Assembly (NCBI RefSeq): GCF_016802725.1
Contig: NC_052673.1
Location: 9,621,037 to 9,685,036, forward strand
DNA from: Solenopsis invicta
Lineage: Eukaryota; Arthropoda; Insecta; Hymenoptera; Formicidae
Length of the DNA stretch: 64,000 bases
Direction of reading: 5' to 3'
The position numbers and the translations under genes were made by a program. Each line of letters starts with the position of its first letter. The stretch's first letter is position 1. Below the pieces are notes generated by a model. That model was not told the origin of the DNA, did no database searches, and saw only the letters and a program-made list of their open reading frames with translations. Below, piece after piece: positions 51,446 to 64,000 of the stretch.

Positions 51446-53048
51446 TTACTTATAATGGATGTCTATATAGATAGATTCGTCAAGGATTGGACATGTTCTA
51501 CATCTTTCTAGAATAAGTTTGATCCGTTCATAAATTTTATTATTATTCGTACCAGTGCGTAACTGTGGATACGTGATAATGTCCAAAATTATTAATAACT
51601 TAATAAACGAAAATGGTTTGAAAATGTGTAATCTATTTTAATTCGTTTGAATACATTTTGGATTAAAAGATAGCAGTTAAGTCAATTCAATCCTGTGTCA
51701 TGGAGTAAAGTAGATCGGATGATCTGCGAAAATTTCTTTTAGATTGAAAAAGTAAAAATCACTTTATTTTAATCCCGTTTTATAGATTTAAAATGGATTA
51801 TATGGCCTGCATAACATTTTTTTGATTGAAAAGAATAGTAATCCCATAATTTCAATCTCACTTCATTAAAACAGATTCAAGAAATTGTTAAATTGTAACT
51901 GGATAGAAATGGATTCATGCGGCCATTGCCGCATTACAAATTCTTGATATTTTGAATCTATCTATTTTAAATATTTTAAATCCATTCCGTTTGCTGAAAA
52001 TTATTAAATTTAACTATATTATGATAAATAAAATATAGTGATCTTTTTCATAAATTATAAATAATTACTAAATTTACATTAAGATAAATTAAATATCGCG
52101 ATATTTTTGAATAAATTCTTTTCATGCTGTATATAATTTTAGAAAATCAATGATCAAACAGTAAATTTTAATTTCAGATTTACAATTTGAGATATAATGG
52201 TTAGTAACAGGTTAATTTTAATCAAATTGAATAAATAAAAAATTCCAATACAATTAAAGATATTTCAACTTGTTTTTTTTATAACTAGAATTATTTTTTG
52301 TATCTTGTCACATTAAATAAAAGAATCAAAAAATAACATATAAATTTAATAAATAGAAGAATTTTATTGTGTGCGAAGAAACAAATTTTTTTTAATTTTC
52401 AAGTAAAAGCGTAAAAGAAAAAAAAAGAGATCAATTTTATCGTACAAAATTAGAAATCAAATCGTTGCTACAAAAAATATGTACAATGTACAAAAATATG
52501 GCAACATAGGTAAGAAATCATGTGCAATTAAATGCTACTGGGATATAAAGAAGGATTTGATATTTAAAATTTTGATAAAATAATGCATACTTACTAGAAG
52601 TAAAGTGGTTACTGCATCATCCTGAACCTGTTGTTCAGCATGATGAAAAATTTTATTTATTGTTAGTGTACGATATTTCTCTCAATAAAAACGTTGAGGA
52701 CAAATTTGTTATATGCAGTAGGCAATTAACACACACATACAAAATCATGTCAAAAATGATGATGAAATTGTTTGACAAAAAACTATACTTTAAACATATT
52801 TTTTAAATAAGTCATACATCTTTTTGCGAAAAGAAGAAAGAATATTTTTGTTATTTAATCTTCTTTTTCCTTTGTTGTACAAATAATAGTGATGTAAAAA
52901 AAATATGTGTTAATGTATTATAAATATTTGTATTATAAATATTAATCTACAAGTTTATCTATTTTTAATTAAACTTCACGGCAAAATTTTTTTATATTTT
53001 TTATCTGGAATTTTTTATGTTTTTTACCTGGGGTCGTGCTAGATTGTA
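51446..53048 (-). other. Probable 3' UTR of the RhoGEF gene and intergenic sequence
   Basis: AT-rich, without convincing coding sequence. Minus-strand AATAAA signals occur within a few hundred bases of the RhoGEF stop (for example near 52655), so the 3' UTR probably ends in this interval. Confidence 0.4.
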
Positions 53049-56000
53049 TCACACTTTCCACAGCAGTAAATGATTCGTAGAGTCCTCACGACCAGCTTGC
53101 AACTCGGCGGAAGCTTGAGGCCCGCGGAAATCCTCGTAACCGTCTCCACCGGATATCACTAGGAGTTTGCTACGATTGATATTGTTCTGCTGCGTTTTGT
53201 TCGACTTTAATGAATAACGATTCACTTTCGGCCGCGGGTCCGGTTTCGAGGGATTCGGCGTTTCTACGCAGGTAAGAAAACGCACGTGTCCTGTGTGTCC
53301 ATGAGGAATTCCTGTACAGAACATCACAATTTTATTATTTGATAAAACGAGTAAAAGATTTTTGGATATAAATCTTAACTTCAACGAATGTAGAGAGATA
53401 GCACATAAATTTTTCAACATTTGCGCATGATTTCTAACCACAATTTTAAAAAAATTTATAAAAAAGAAATTTCTTGCATACAGTTCATTTCTAATCCTTT
53501 ATGATACCGATTTATTTCTTATTTTCTGTATACCAAAATATAAACTTATAAATACTAACATGTCACTGGTAAATTTTATATACATATGTAAAACAAATTT
53601 TGAGAATAATTAATGCATCTATGTAAATCACGGCATTCCGTGACTGTATGTATATACGTATATAGTTTAACACTATGAAAAACCCATGACGTTGATCGAT
53701 CGTTTCTGTATCCTTTCACGTGGAAGATCGTGCGCGATTTGGGGTGCCGGCCAGTTTTCTAATTATATCGCGGAGCAATAATAACAGCGACACAGGCGAT
53801 AGAATATGACGTCAATATACGCACCAGTCACGATCGGAGGCTGCGACATCCTCTGAGTGGATGGCTTTATATGGGGAATTGGCACGGTGAGCAGCACACC
53901 GGCGCTCGTGCCGATCCAAAGTAACTCGTTGCAAGCCAATAGTGCGGTGACCCTGAGACACGCAGCCTTGTGCTGCCGAATTATGTCATCGCAACCTGCA
54001 ACAAGTTTAAAGCTTCCGTTAAAATAAATGCCGAGTCTTGTTCCTCGACGGAAGCTCGCTTCGGAATTGATTGGCTAATCGAGTTCAGATGCGATTTATT
54101 TTAATAAGTTTGAAAAATAAATATGTTAAATGCATATTTTAATATTTAATATTTATTTAAATTCAAAAACGTAACTGTGTGAGCCAATTATTTTTTCACG
54201 AGTTATTGAGTACATATTTGCTAATCACTACATACATATTATTTAAATGCACATTTCGTTTCAACTCTAATTCAAGTCCTGTTCAATAGTTATCTTAGTG
54301 AAAATTTAACATTTTCCTTTTATTAAATGTCAATTCTTTAAATGTCATCGTAATAGTTATAATTTATAAAAAGTAAGTAACTGAAAAAAGGCGATAGCTC
54401 GAATATAATTGGCCTCTTGTTGAAATTAACTTACACAAAAATAACAGCGTTGGCACAGGCAATTTTATGAATTTAATTATTAAGGTCAAAGACTTCTTTT
54501 ATCTCGTGCATATAATTTAATATTTTAAACAAACTTAATACTTGTCATACAAAAGTAAAGTTCTAATTTTATTATTAAAAACAATAGCGTAAATTTTAAA
54601 TTGATAGGAAGTTTACAAAATCCTAAATAAATTTAAAATTTCCATAAAATTTTATTATTTCAAGTCATTTTTGCTTTAAGATGCTTCTTTAGATTCTCAA
54701 CAAGATTTCCAATTATTCAAGATTTGAAACTTACTGGCTAGCATTTTGGTAACAGCTGGCGCGATGTTGATATCAGTTAGGCACTCGTATGTACCGGAAT
54801 GGAAAAGCCTCAGCACAGCGCTATTGTGTAAGGAAATCCAAACGCCTAAGCCTCCGGAGTTCGCCATACAGGAAACGGCGCGGCTCGTATCGCTGCTCAC
54901 AGTAAAGGAGTGTTCGATATCCAGTGTATGGGTATTTAGGACTTTAACGCTATTGTGACACCCGCACCACAGTTTCCCGGCGACGGACAGCATTTTGGTC
55001 ACCGGCGACGCTACCGTCCCAACAGACACAGTCGTTGGATCCGGAGTGTTCCATCCACCGGCTGCAAAACGAAGAACAAATAAAATAGAATAAAAGTTGA
55101 TCGCGCTCACAGGCTGTTTTGTTATTAATTACGAAAAAAATGTTCAAGAGTTGACACGCACTATGGTCCCGTACGTAAACGGTAATGTCTCCGTTGGCAA
55201 GAGAGACGAACACCTTGTTATCCAAATATCTGAAATCACGAAGCAATGTCGTGAGAATTTAGAATACACAGATTACGGACGTAGAATAAGGTTCCTATAC
55301 TTTTGCAATAATAAAACTGATAACTTACATGATGCAATGCACGCTACTGCCGTGTTGTATCTTCACTTTGTTCTTCTTAATCCGAATGTTGTCGTTGCAG
55401 TTGTATACGTGAATGCAGCCATCCTCTGTTCCTAGCCACATTGTGGGCTGATTCGTATCCTCTTCCGTGGTAGTATTTTCAATACTCGATACGTCGCCAC
55501 TCAACGTCACGCTGCCCGTATCCGCGCATGGAATGTCGTCCGAGTCCGAATCGTCGGAACTCGAGCTACTGCAGAAAAAAAAAAAATTGTGCCCACGAGA
55601 GCAAAGATAAATGTTGAGCGTAAGCAGCAAATTGAAGTGAACCAAACGCGCTCTTGTATATTCGCAGTTTTCTATTCAAATTCCACGATTAATCTCGGAG
55701 AAAATTCATGACCCTGTTAACGTCAGTTTAATAATTGATTAATATTTAATTTCAATAAATATATCGAGTTGTAAATTTAAACGTCAGATATCACTGGATA
55801 AATCAGTGTTCGGATATTTACGCTTAACCCGATGAATGAGGAATAACGCAGTCATTATTAATATTCATCATTACCGATAAATCATACTTAATTATGAAGC
55901 GCTTAATACTGCCAAGTGTCGGATATCATTATTTACGCGTCAGTCACGATCAGCCGCGGGAGAAATATTACCTGTCTAACTGTATGTTTCCGCCGCTGGC

Positions 56001-59000
56001 ATCCACGTCTTGCACCGATATGCTGATACCGCTCTTGCTGTTAACGAATGGACTGTTGTTCGACGTGCACGAGTTTGAACTGAAAGAAAAAAATAAAGAA
56101 ACAGTATTTAAACCTGTGTGTTTGTACGTACCTCCCACCACCCGGTTAGCCGTTTTGATTATATCTCGTCGCAATTAACGTCAAACTGTTTCACTTATCT
56201 TCCTGCGATCATCTTACCCAGGCGTGCACGCGGGTATTCCAGCGACGCAGAGTATTCTGGCGTTGCAGACTCCGTTGCACGACGTTACCTGCGGCGGTTC
56301 CGGACTCAGGCTCAGCACGCACACCTGACCGACGTAACCGTCGCTGTTACAGACCCAGACGTCCTTAGATCCCTGCCCGTTCGCCAATGTCGGCGCCGCG
56401 CAGGTGAACTGGAGGCCTGCTCGCGTTTTCCTAATCGGCAGTGGCCCGACGAATTCGGGACACGGTCTCCTGTCGGCCGACAGGGCTGCATACGAAATGA
56501 AAGAGTACTTGAAATTTTCGCGTCAGTTTAGTTTTCTTTGGAAAAAGAAAGAATACACAATAGATGTGAAGTTTGAAGATTAATATATTATATTTTTATA
56601 TTATTGTTAATGTACATCTTACATGTATTAATATCTTCAACCTTTTCTTAGCAATTACAAAAAAGATGTTGGAATTCAATTTGATGTGTATGTTAGCACA
56701 GAATCAAGATTTTATTGAACAAAATGTCGTGTTTATCTCCGAATTGCAATTTCATTTTGATGCATCTCTTCATTTATTTAAGATTTTATTTGTAACTTTT
56801 ATCTTATTTAAAATATAACAAATACTTCTTTTATATAAAGATTCGAAGAAAGTGATTGTAATTGATTAAATTATTTCTACATTTATTTGCGAAATATTCT
56901 ATACTTAGCCGTGCCGCTCTGTCGAACGATATAATAAAAGAGAATATGTTATTTTTAAAGCCAAAAAAACGTATTAATACCAAAAAAATTATTTTATTAA
57001 AAATAAGTTAAGTATGGGATGTGTTCGATGAAAAAGAGTAACATTACTCACCGAGCTTCTGTTTGGCTTCATTAAAGCTCTCCTCCCAGCTCGCACGCTT
57101 GTCAGGCTTCGCGAACATGACGGATATGTTCTCTATCCCGGCTCTGTAAATAAAGTACACAGGTGTAATGTGAGTCACGTTGCAACCACGATTGAATCAT
57201 TATGATTTAGGGATCTAATATTGAGCACGTGTGGCGGAAACGTGATCGAAAGCGATCCTCTGAGAACGGGATCAAAGAAGCTCACAATATTAATCTTGCA
57301 AAATTAGAAAAGCTCTCTCCTATTAATCTCATTAATCTCATCAAACTAAATTTATCTATCGCTACACGAGAAGAACAATTTTGCAAAATACAAATCTGAA
57401 AACAATTATGTTGAATCATTTAAAACATTGCGACGGATACTTAACTTGATTGCTAAAATATTAAAACTGCTTGCAGAAATAACATAATTATTTTAATAGT
57501 CCAATATAAAATTGTCTCCCGATCTGTATCCAGCTAAATTTTTATTCTGCAGAAAAATTGTTCTTTCCGCATATAAATTCTCTGGTTTCTTCAACTGCAT
57601 AAATTGCATAAAATAATTAAGATATAAATTTACATATATTTTCGATTGTGATTCTGTAGCAAGAATTTACTATATCCTGTTGTAAAGATTGTATTTTTAT
57701 TTGCTTTGTCTTGGCATATGCAGCAAGTAAGAATTCGAATATATAGTCGATTACATATAATATAAGCACTATATCAATATATTTTATTATTATAGATCTC
57801 TTGAGTTTTTCGCAATCTATTTATTTATCTCGCTTAATTTCTGAGGGACACGCTTACTGAGTATTGAGTGTAAGTTCCAGGCAAGCCAACTGAGAATGCG
57901 CCGCGTTTCTCTCCGCCAATTGCCGCTGGGCCTGACTCAGCATATCCTTGATAAGGTCTTCCAACTGCTGCTTGGCGCCATGTAAAGTCACGGCGAGTTC
58001 CTGTAGCTGAGTCAACTTCGTACAGTCTTCTCGCAGATAATCCACTTCGCGCGCCATTCGTCTTAAATTCTCGTCTTTGGCTGGAAACGAGATTGGGATA
58101 GTTTCGAGTTCGAACGATGAGTAATGTACTAAATCGGTGTCTCAACGATACCTTTCATCACTTCGAGATCATCCAGTGGGATTCGCATCAGCATTTTGTA
58201 CTTGTTTGCGTCAAGCAAACCGACCAGGCTGTTCGGACACGTGCTTCTACAAATTTTCACCCTCTTTTGTATTTCTATTTTTGCAGTTTCTTAATAACTA
58301 TTTACTTTTACGTATAAAAATGTGAAGACTTATAACAATAAACGTATTTAAAATTTGTATTTTTAATCATTTTGCTTTTAGACAATAGCTAAAAAACATT
58401 GCTGCTTTTAAATTAATTTATTTGAATTATGCTTGCAACATAAAAATTATTTTGAGAAAGTTTTAAATAATTGTTTAGTATAATGCAAAAACGTTTCTAC
58501 ATTTTTTATGTATTAAACTCTTTCTGTTAAAACGCCAAATAATATAAGCTTAATTTAAACAGAAAAATTTGGAAAAGTGTTTATAGCAGAGCCAAGCAGA
58601 ATTAATACCTTCTTTTAATATTAAATTTTAATATTATAAATATATATTTGAGATAGTCTTGCTTACGTAGATGGTTTTCTTATTGTGCCGCTTCTGCGCT
58701 TGATGCTGGTAATGACGAGGAGATCGGAGAACAAAAATAAAGCCCGTTCCTTCCGTGTGCCCTGATTCGACGCTATGGTGACCAGATCGTGTCGGACGAA
58801 AGCTCTGCGGGAGAGAAAGCGGACAACGTGTCACACGATGAATTCGATGAATCTTTTTGTCGCGTCGTGGTCAGTTTCCGCTACAGCACGCATCATTATC
58901 GGTAATCAATATTCCGATTCCGATAGCTAAATAAGTCCAGTGAAAAAACTATGTAACGCGTACGAGACGATTGGCACAGATTGAAAGGCACGTGAAGTGG

Positions 59001-62000
59001 GACGACGTCTCTGTCACAGCAATAGTCGATAATTTATTGGAAAACGTTATTCACTATGAAACGCTCTATAGAAGCTCTATAATACACATTTTCTTAATTA
59101 TTTACGTTTCCAGTAGTGAATTCAAACGACTATTTTAAAGCATTTACGTCACAATAACATGCGACTGTTTTTATACTTATTTTAATATTATAATATCACG
59201 AATAAATGATATTGCGATAGACAACCACACACAATTACTATTATTATGGCTTGACCTTATAAAAAAATTGTCGCTTGTAGTTGATATATACTTACTAAAT
59301 TTACACTTACTAGAACAACCAACTCCGTTAAAATAACGAATTTCAATTTTTTTTAATTACAAAAATTATCAAGGTATTTTTGTTGTAATTAAGTTATTGT
59401 TTTGTGAAGATACGGAAATAAAAACTAAAGAGTATATTATGACAAATTCTTTCCCATCATTCTAATTTCGAAGTTCTCATATCTACTCTAAAATGACTCT
59501 AATTGTCAAAGTGTTAATCCTGGTAAACATTTTTTTCAGAATTTTTTAGAATTTCTGTATAATTTTACAACTTTCTCAAATGTTTTTTATACAAATTGAA
59601 ACACTTTTCGAAACTACTCAAAAAGTCTACATATTTTCTTAAAATTTTTTATATATGTTAATTGTGAAATATTCTAAGATTTCTAAGACTTTTTGTTCCA
59701 GAATATTACTGACAAAATGTTCTAAAATCTAAAAAAGTTAAAAATTATAAAATAAAAGTCTCAAAATATTTCAAACTTTACATGTATGAAAAATTCTAAA
59801 AAAAGATAAACTTTCTATAGACTATTTCCGAAAAATGTTCACCTGAAAAATCCCTAAAAATAAATAAAAATGACAATGTACTTTGGTACACTTTACAATT
59901 GAACAATTAATTTTACATTTGGCAGTCCTTACTTAATTATCCTCTTTTGTTTTCTTTTTTGCATACTTCAGCAAAATTAATTGTAAATATTCTCAACGCC
60001 AAGATGAGAAAACGATTGGGAATTATTCTTCCAACGTGATGGATCGCGCCATATGCGCATCGATCATAAATCTGAGGATATTACGTTGGAAAATGATCAT
60101 AAATCGCGGACGCGAGGTATCGATCGTAAATCCGAAGTCAGCTGTCTTCAGGAAAACAAAGCCGAACCGAACTACCCCACGGGTACACCGCGTAAAAATT
60201 TCAAACGAACGTTGGTTCGCTGGTAGTTATTACCTGTCGTTCGTTACGATGCCGGCGAGACCTTCGACGAGAGCCTGGACCTCCCTCAGCGTGGTCTGCT
60301 GCTGTTCCCATTCGAGCGACTCCCTTTCCGTGCAGTTGATCTTCACGACCAGCTCGTGCACTTCCTTCTGCGCGGCCTGCAGCAGCTCGTAATCGGGATG
60401 CGTCGGATCCGTGTGTTTTAGCAGCCTCTGGATCAATAGTTCGTACCGCGGAATCTTCTGCACGGGTTTAATCAGCAGCTGGTCCAGTCCAAGTTTGCCC
60501 TTGTGTTCGCGCTCCATTGTCTAATCATAATGAAATGTTACCTATCCTCTGGGCGCTTTTTATAATTTGCCTGGTAAATTTACTTCAGACTGGTAAAAAA
60601 CTTCCGCGCGGAAATAATAGTTAAGCGACAATAGTTAATCGTCATATAATTATAATAAAATTTATCAATTAAAATCTTGCATATTACTATAAAAAGATTA
60701 ATTAAATAAAGTCATAATATCGTTTTAGAATTCTTAAAAAATATATATCCATACATAAAGCGTGTTAAATAACATTATAAATTTTCAAAAGAAGTAACTC
60801 AGCGAAACTGCTAAACTTTATGTTCTACAACAAGATCAGCAACGATAATGCACAATAGTAAGTTTAAGTGTATTTTAGTATTTAAAGTGGCTGGCATTTC
60901 TTATTCCCCGAGACGCAAGTTGCCAAGTGTGTCGAAGATACGTTTCAGTATCATAACAGTCTAAGCGATAAGTAGGCGACGGTGACGCCGGCAATCAAGT
61001 AACAAGTTAATTATATATATAAAATTGCGAAAGGTCAGGTTTGATCGCGACGCTTTAAGAAGCGACGTGGAATGAAAAAGTTTCGTATTTAATAATAACC
61101 GTCGCGTTGTGGGGAGAAAGAAAGAGAGAGAGAGAGAAAGAGAGATGTATATATAAAGAGTCGCAACGGTTAGAATGTGCAGCGTACCTCGAGAAATCGT
61201 GCGAAGGCCGGCTTCGCTTGGCACGTTGTTTTTATCGCCTTCCTCGCAGACTTCCAATTGTCCAGAAACAGGGTGTATGTCTCCAACACCACCGGCTTCG
61301 TGAACTGTACAAAGCGACACAAACTCTTTACATCATGTCGATGAAAATGTAAGTCGTGCGCGAAACAAAATTTTCTTTCTTTAAAGATACTATTTAAAAG
61401 GATATTCTTATTATTCAATCTCTCGTAAATTAAGGCTGGATAAAAGTAATTTGAACAAAGATACATATAAAACAAACGTCATTTGAATGAATTGTTATTC
61501 TTGATATTCAATTTTGCTTACTGATTAGATACGTTTCGTTATTTTATCTAGAAAAAAAATGCTTGAATCAAATTACTTTGCAATGCACGTGTGCTTTTTT
61601 AAAAAAAAAAAAAAGATTTACTTGAAAATGTAAGTATGGTATATTTCTAGTTTATTTTTATATAATCAATAAAAAGCTTAAAACCGTTCCAGGCACACGT
61701 TCAAACGGGCCGGGGCGCGCAGATTCGCGGATGATGAAGAACTTGTTAAACTTCACTGTCTCACTATTGAATAGTAATGGGATATAAATTTGAAGTTATG
61801 CAAGTTGACGCTGTCAAAATTTATTCTGTCTATAATATTAATCGCGCACCGAATTCCAATACGCCAGAATTAATTCGCGGCGGACAAAGCCGAAGCGGGA
61901 ACGAATTTTGTCTCTTCAACGTTGTATCTTACTATTTTTAGAGAAAATCCAGAAAATATCATGGCACCGCGAAACAACCGCTGTAAATATATTCGTTGTA

Positions 62001-64000
62001 TGATGCACGAAAAAGAAAAAAATGCGGAACGAAAGTAAATGCGTTTCCAAAGGCAAAAATGTCCCATGTTTATGCAAGGGGTGGTGCGTGTGGTCGCGAC
62101 GTTGGTCGATTTATTAACGTAGGCCGAATAGAAGAACGCGCCGCGAATTAACTGTACGGTGCCTGTCGATTCTGCTGGCGCGTCCTGGGAATCTTAACGG
62201 CAAAGGGGAAAACGGATACTGCTGCGCGTGTAATTTATTACGTGTCCAGCCGAAGATATTTGCGCACCTAGTAACAATGTGAACTCACCACATCGAGGAA
62301 GACGTCGCCGATCGTCTGCTTGAGTTCCCAGGTGTCCAGTCGCCTACGCAACTCCTCCAAGAATACCTCATGATGACTGAGAAGCGCAGGAATCTATAAA
62401 ATACACGGGTATTTCCCTTCGACAACTTTATCTTTGATTGATCGACGCACAATCAAATAATACTTTACACTTTACACCAACGATCATGCCGGAAGTTTAA
62501 GGAATCGATTGAAACGCGATGCACCAAGTCTAACAGGTGAAGGGCTAACTGCCATATCTGAGATTATTATTATATACGTGACTTGTATTAATAAAAAATA
62601 AAAGGACAGGTAACAAGAACGGCAAGGTAAGCTCAACTCATTGTCAGTTTTATGCTGCCACTAAACGTTATAATTCTGTTAAAACTTTTTTCTCTTTGCT
62701 ATTACATAATATTAAAGATGTGAGAATAAAGAATTTGTGAGATCGAATCCAATCTTTGACATGTTCAAAATTTCAAATTGAATTTGAAATTTTCACGTTG
62801 AATCGAATCGAATCAAAATCTCTTCGAACTTGAACAAAATTTTTCCAGATTTACATTACATGCTAATTTAAACGTAATAAAATATTTTCAATGACTTTAT
62901 AGATTCTTTTTAAACGAGAAAAATAATTGCAAGAATTTTAGAAAATAGTTACAAAAAAGAATGTGCTAAATAAAAATTTATTTACTAGATATTAGACGAG
63001 TATGATTGTATTAAACTGAATATATAAATAAACATATTAAATGTACATATCGTATAAATTATATTACTGATAATAGTATTTTTGTGTACTTTATTAGAAA
63101 AATATTTTTAAAATTTTATTTTAAATTTTGTAAAATCATCATTCAACAAATCTATAAACTGTTGAAATAAATTTACAAAAACGATTGTCTAGTGTGTGCA
63201 CAAATTTTTGAACAGTTTATGAAATTTAAAAACAAAAAGTTTTGGAAATCAACAATCAGACACGAGAATTGACACACGCTGATACAAGATTAGTCTTGTG
63301 AGAAATATAAATGACACAATCAACATAAACGATCAATTCGAAATCGTATGATAAATGATTCGAAATTTTCAAACTATTCGAAATCGAATTCAAATTATTC
63401 GCACACCTTTATGTAATACAATAAATACTTAATCATTCTTTAATCTTATATTTTAATTATTATTATAACACATATTCTAGTATCATATGTATCTTCGTTA
63501 TTAATGCTGACCCATTAATATTCAATAAATTAAATACCGCTCCGAGTAAACATTAATTGTAGCGAATTATCAATGTCTCCGCTACTTTCCAAAATAATTC
63601 ATCAATAATTTACATATAACAATTTGCTAATTAATCACTGTAGAATTTTAAAGAGAGCTCTGCAGTCAATGGTGTTTGCCATCCGAGCGGGATCGATCAA
63701 CTACGCGGTTAGATCTTGGTCTTAAATCTTCAGTCGGTCGGAAGATCGTAAAGCCCTCCTCCGCTTATATACAACTCGACACGGCATTTAAAATATATAA
63801 CTCCGCGAAGAGAGAGGAGTTCCTCTCGGTTCCGCAGAACTTCCCGGATGTTGAATTACTGCCCGCCGACGAGGCATGGATTTATGCGCACGGAATAAGT
63901 GCGACGTATATACTTTTGAGACGAAAATACAAAACTAAATCCTCCTTGTGTATACCTACATTACACCTACCTGATAAAATATCTCGTCGACTGTTCCGGC
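53049..64000 (-). CDS. ARHGEF17-like Rho guanine-nucleotide exchange factor, 3' part (15 exons)
   Basis: The protein should activate Rho GTPases by nucleotide exchange at the cytoskeleton or junctions. Exons in order (complement): 63971-64000, 62289-62393, 61188-61304, 60234-60520, 58667-58804, 58152-58246, 57858-58080, 57052-57143, 56218-56485, 55972-56079, 55329-55568, 55162-55229, 54735-55061, 53825-53995, 53049-53311. All junctions are GT/AG and phases agree throughout, giving 843 residues up to TGA. Residues 1 to about 165 are the DH domain (VDEIFYQIPALLSHHEVFLE, DNWKSARKAIKTTCQAKPAF, LLIKPVQKIPRYELLIQRLL). About 180-275 form the PH-type region, then a helical segment, an acidic serine stretch (SSSSSDDSDSDD), and a beta-propeller from about 390 to the end (WLGTEDGCIHVYNC, KLWCGCHNSVKVL, LLWIGTSAGVLLTVP, ISGGDGYEDFRG, NHLLLWKV). 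This domain order and these propeller motifs fit ARHGEF17 (TEM4) rather than ARHGEF10. The first exon is cut by the window edge; the N-terminal part lies beyond it. Confidence 0.9.

Noticed and set aside
54746..56531. Plus-strand open frames over the RhoGEF exons
   Set aside because: They are antisense to exons that splice in frame and match a known family.
57834..58145. A longer alternative minus-strand frame over RhoGEF exon 7
   Set aside because: It uses a different frame from the one required by exons 6 and 8; the helical frame beginning MAREVDYLRED fits both neighbours.
1..64000. tRNA, rRNA, CRISPR or bacterial-type operon features
   Set aside because: I looked for tRNA-like arms, spaced identical repeats and prokaryotic gene organisation and saw none; the window is eukaryotic.

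Overview
The window is AT-rich nuclear DNA from an insect, almost certainly an ant. The main reason is a tandem family in the first 28 kb whose intact members encode about 140-residue secreted, seven-cysteine proteins of the ant venom allergen Sol i 2 / Sol i 4 type, a family known from fire ants and relatives. Short GT-AG introns, TATA and poly-A signals, mariner, PIF/Harbinger and Copia sequences and many microsatellites fit a hymenopteran genome. There is nothing prokaryotic here.

Region 1 (1-27.8 kb) is a tandem array of units of about 5-6 kb, each carrying one five-exon gene on the minus strand. Genes 1 (1933-5453), 3 (16337-19511) and 4 (22061-25513) can be read through every splice junction to a stop. 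Gene 2 (12964-13281) is a relic that lost exons 1-3, part of exon 4 and the promoter through two internal deletions. The upstream part of unit 2 was also replaced by a block holding an intact mariner (7163-8483) and a decayed PIF/Harbinger element (about 8486-12530). A fifth unit is cut short at a foldback junction near 27.75 kb, followed by a broken Copia fragment. The pattern of shared segments records several rounds of unequal exchange; one junction left a piece of exon 4 inside intron 1 of gene 3.

Region 2 (28.5-38 kb) is gene-poor. It holds a 41-bp tandem repeat, a probable 463-bp MITE, a TA microsatellite and a more GC-rich stretch that is probably the 5' region of the next gene.

Region 3 (38.0-46.3 kb, plus strand) is a six-exon class A GPCR of 397 residues that most resembles prostanoid (prostaglandin E2-like) receptors. 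Its introns contain two foldback elements and a local duplication that copies a real splice donor.

Region 4 (46.3-53 kb) is mostly untranslated or intergenic sequence, with a large foldback at 50.5 kb and one unassigned coding-like stretch at 51.1-51.4 kb.

Region 5 (53.0-64.0 kb, minus strand) holds the last 15 exons of an ARHGEF17-type Rho guanine-nucleotide exchange factor: most of the DH domain, the PH region, and the C-terminal beta-propeller down to the stop codon. Its 5' end lies beyond the window. The GPCR and RhoGEF genes converge tail to tail. Apart from the venom-gene array I see no set of genes that looks like one working system.
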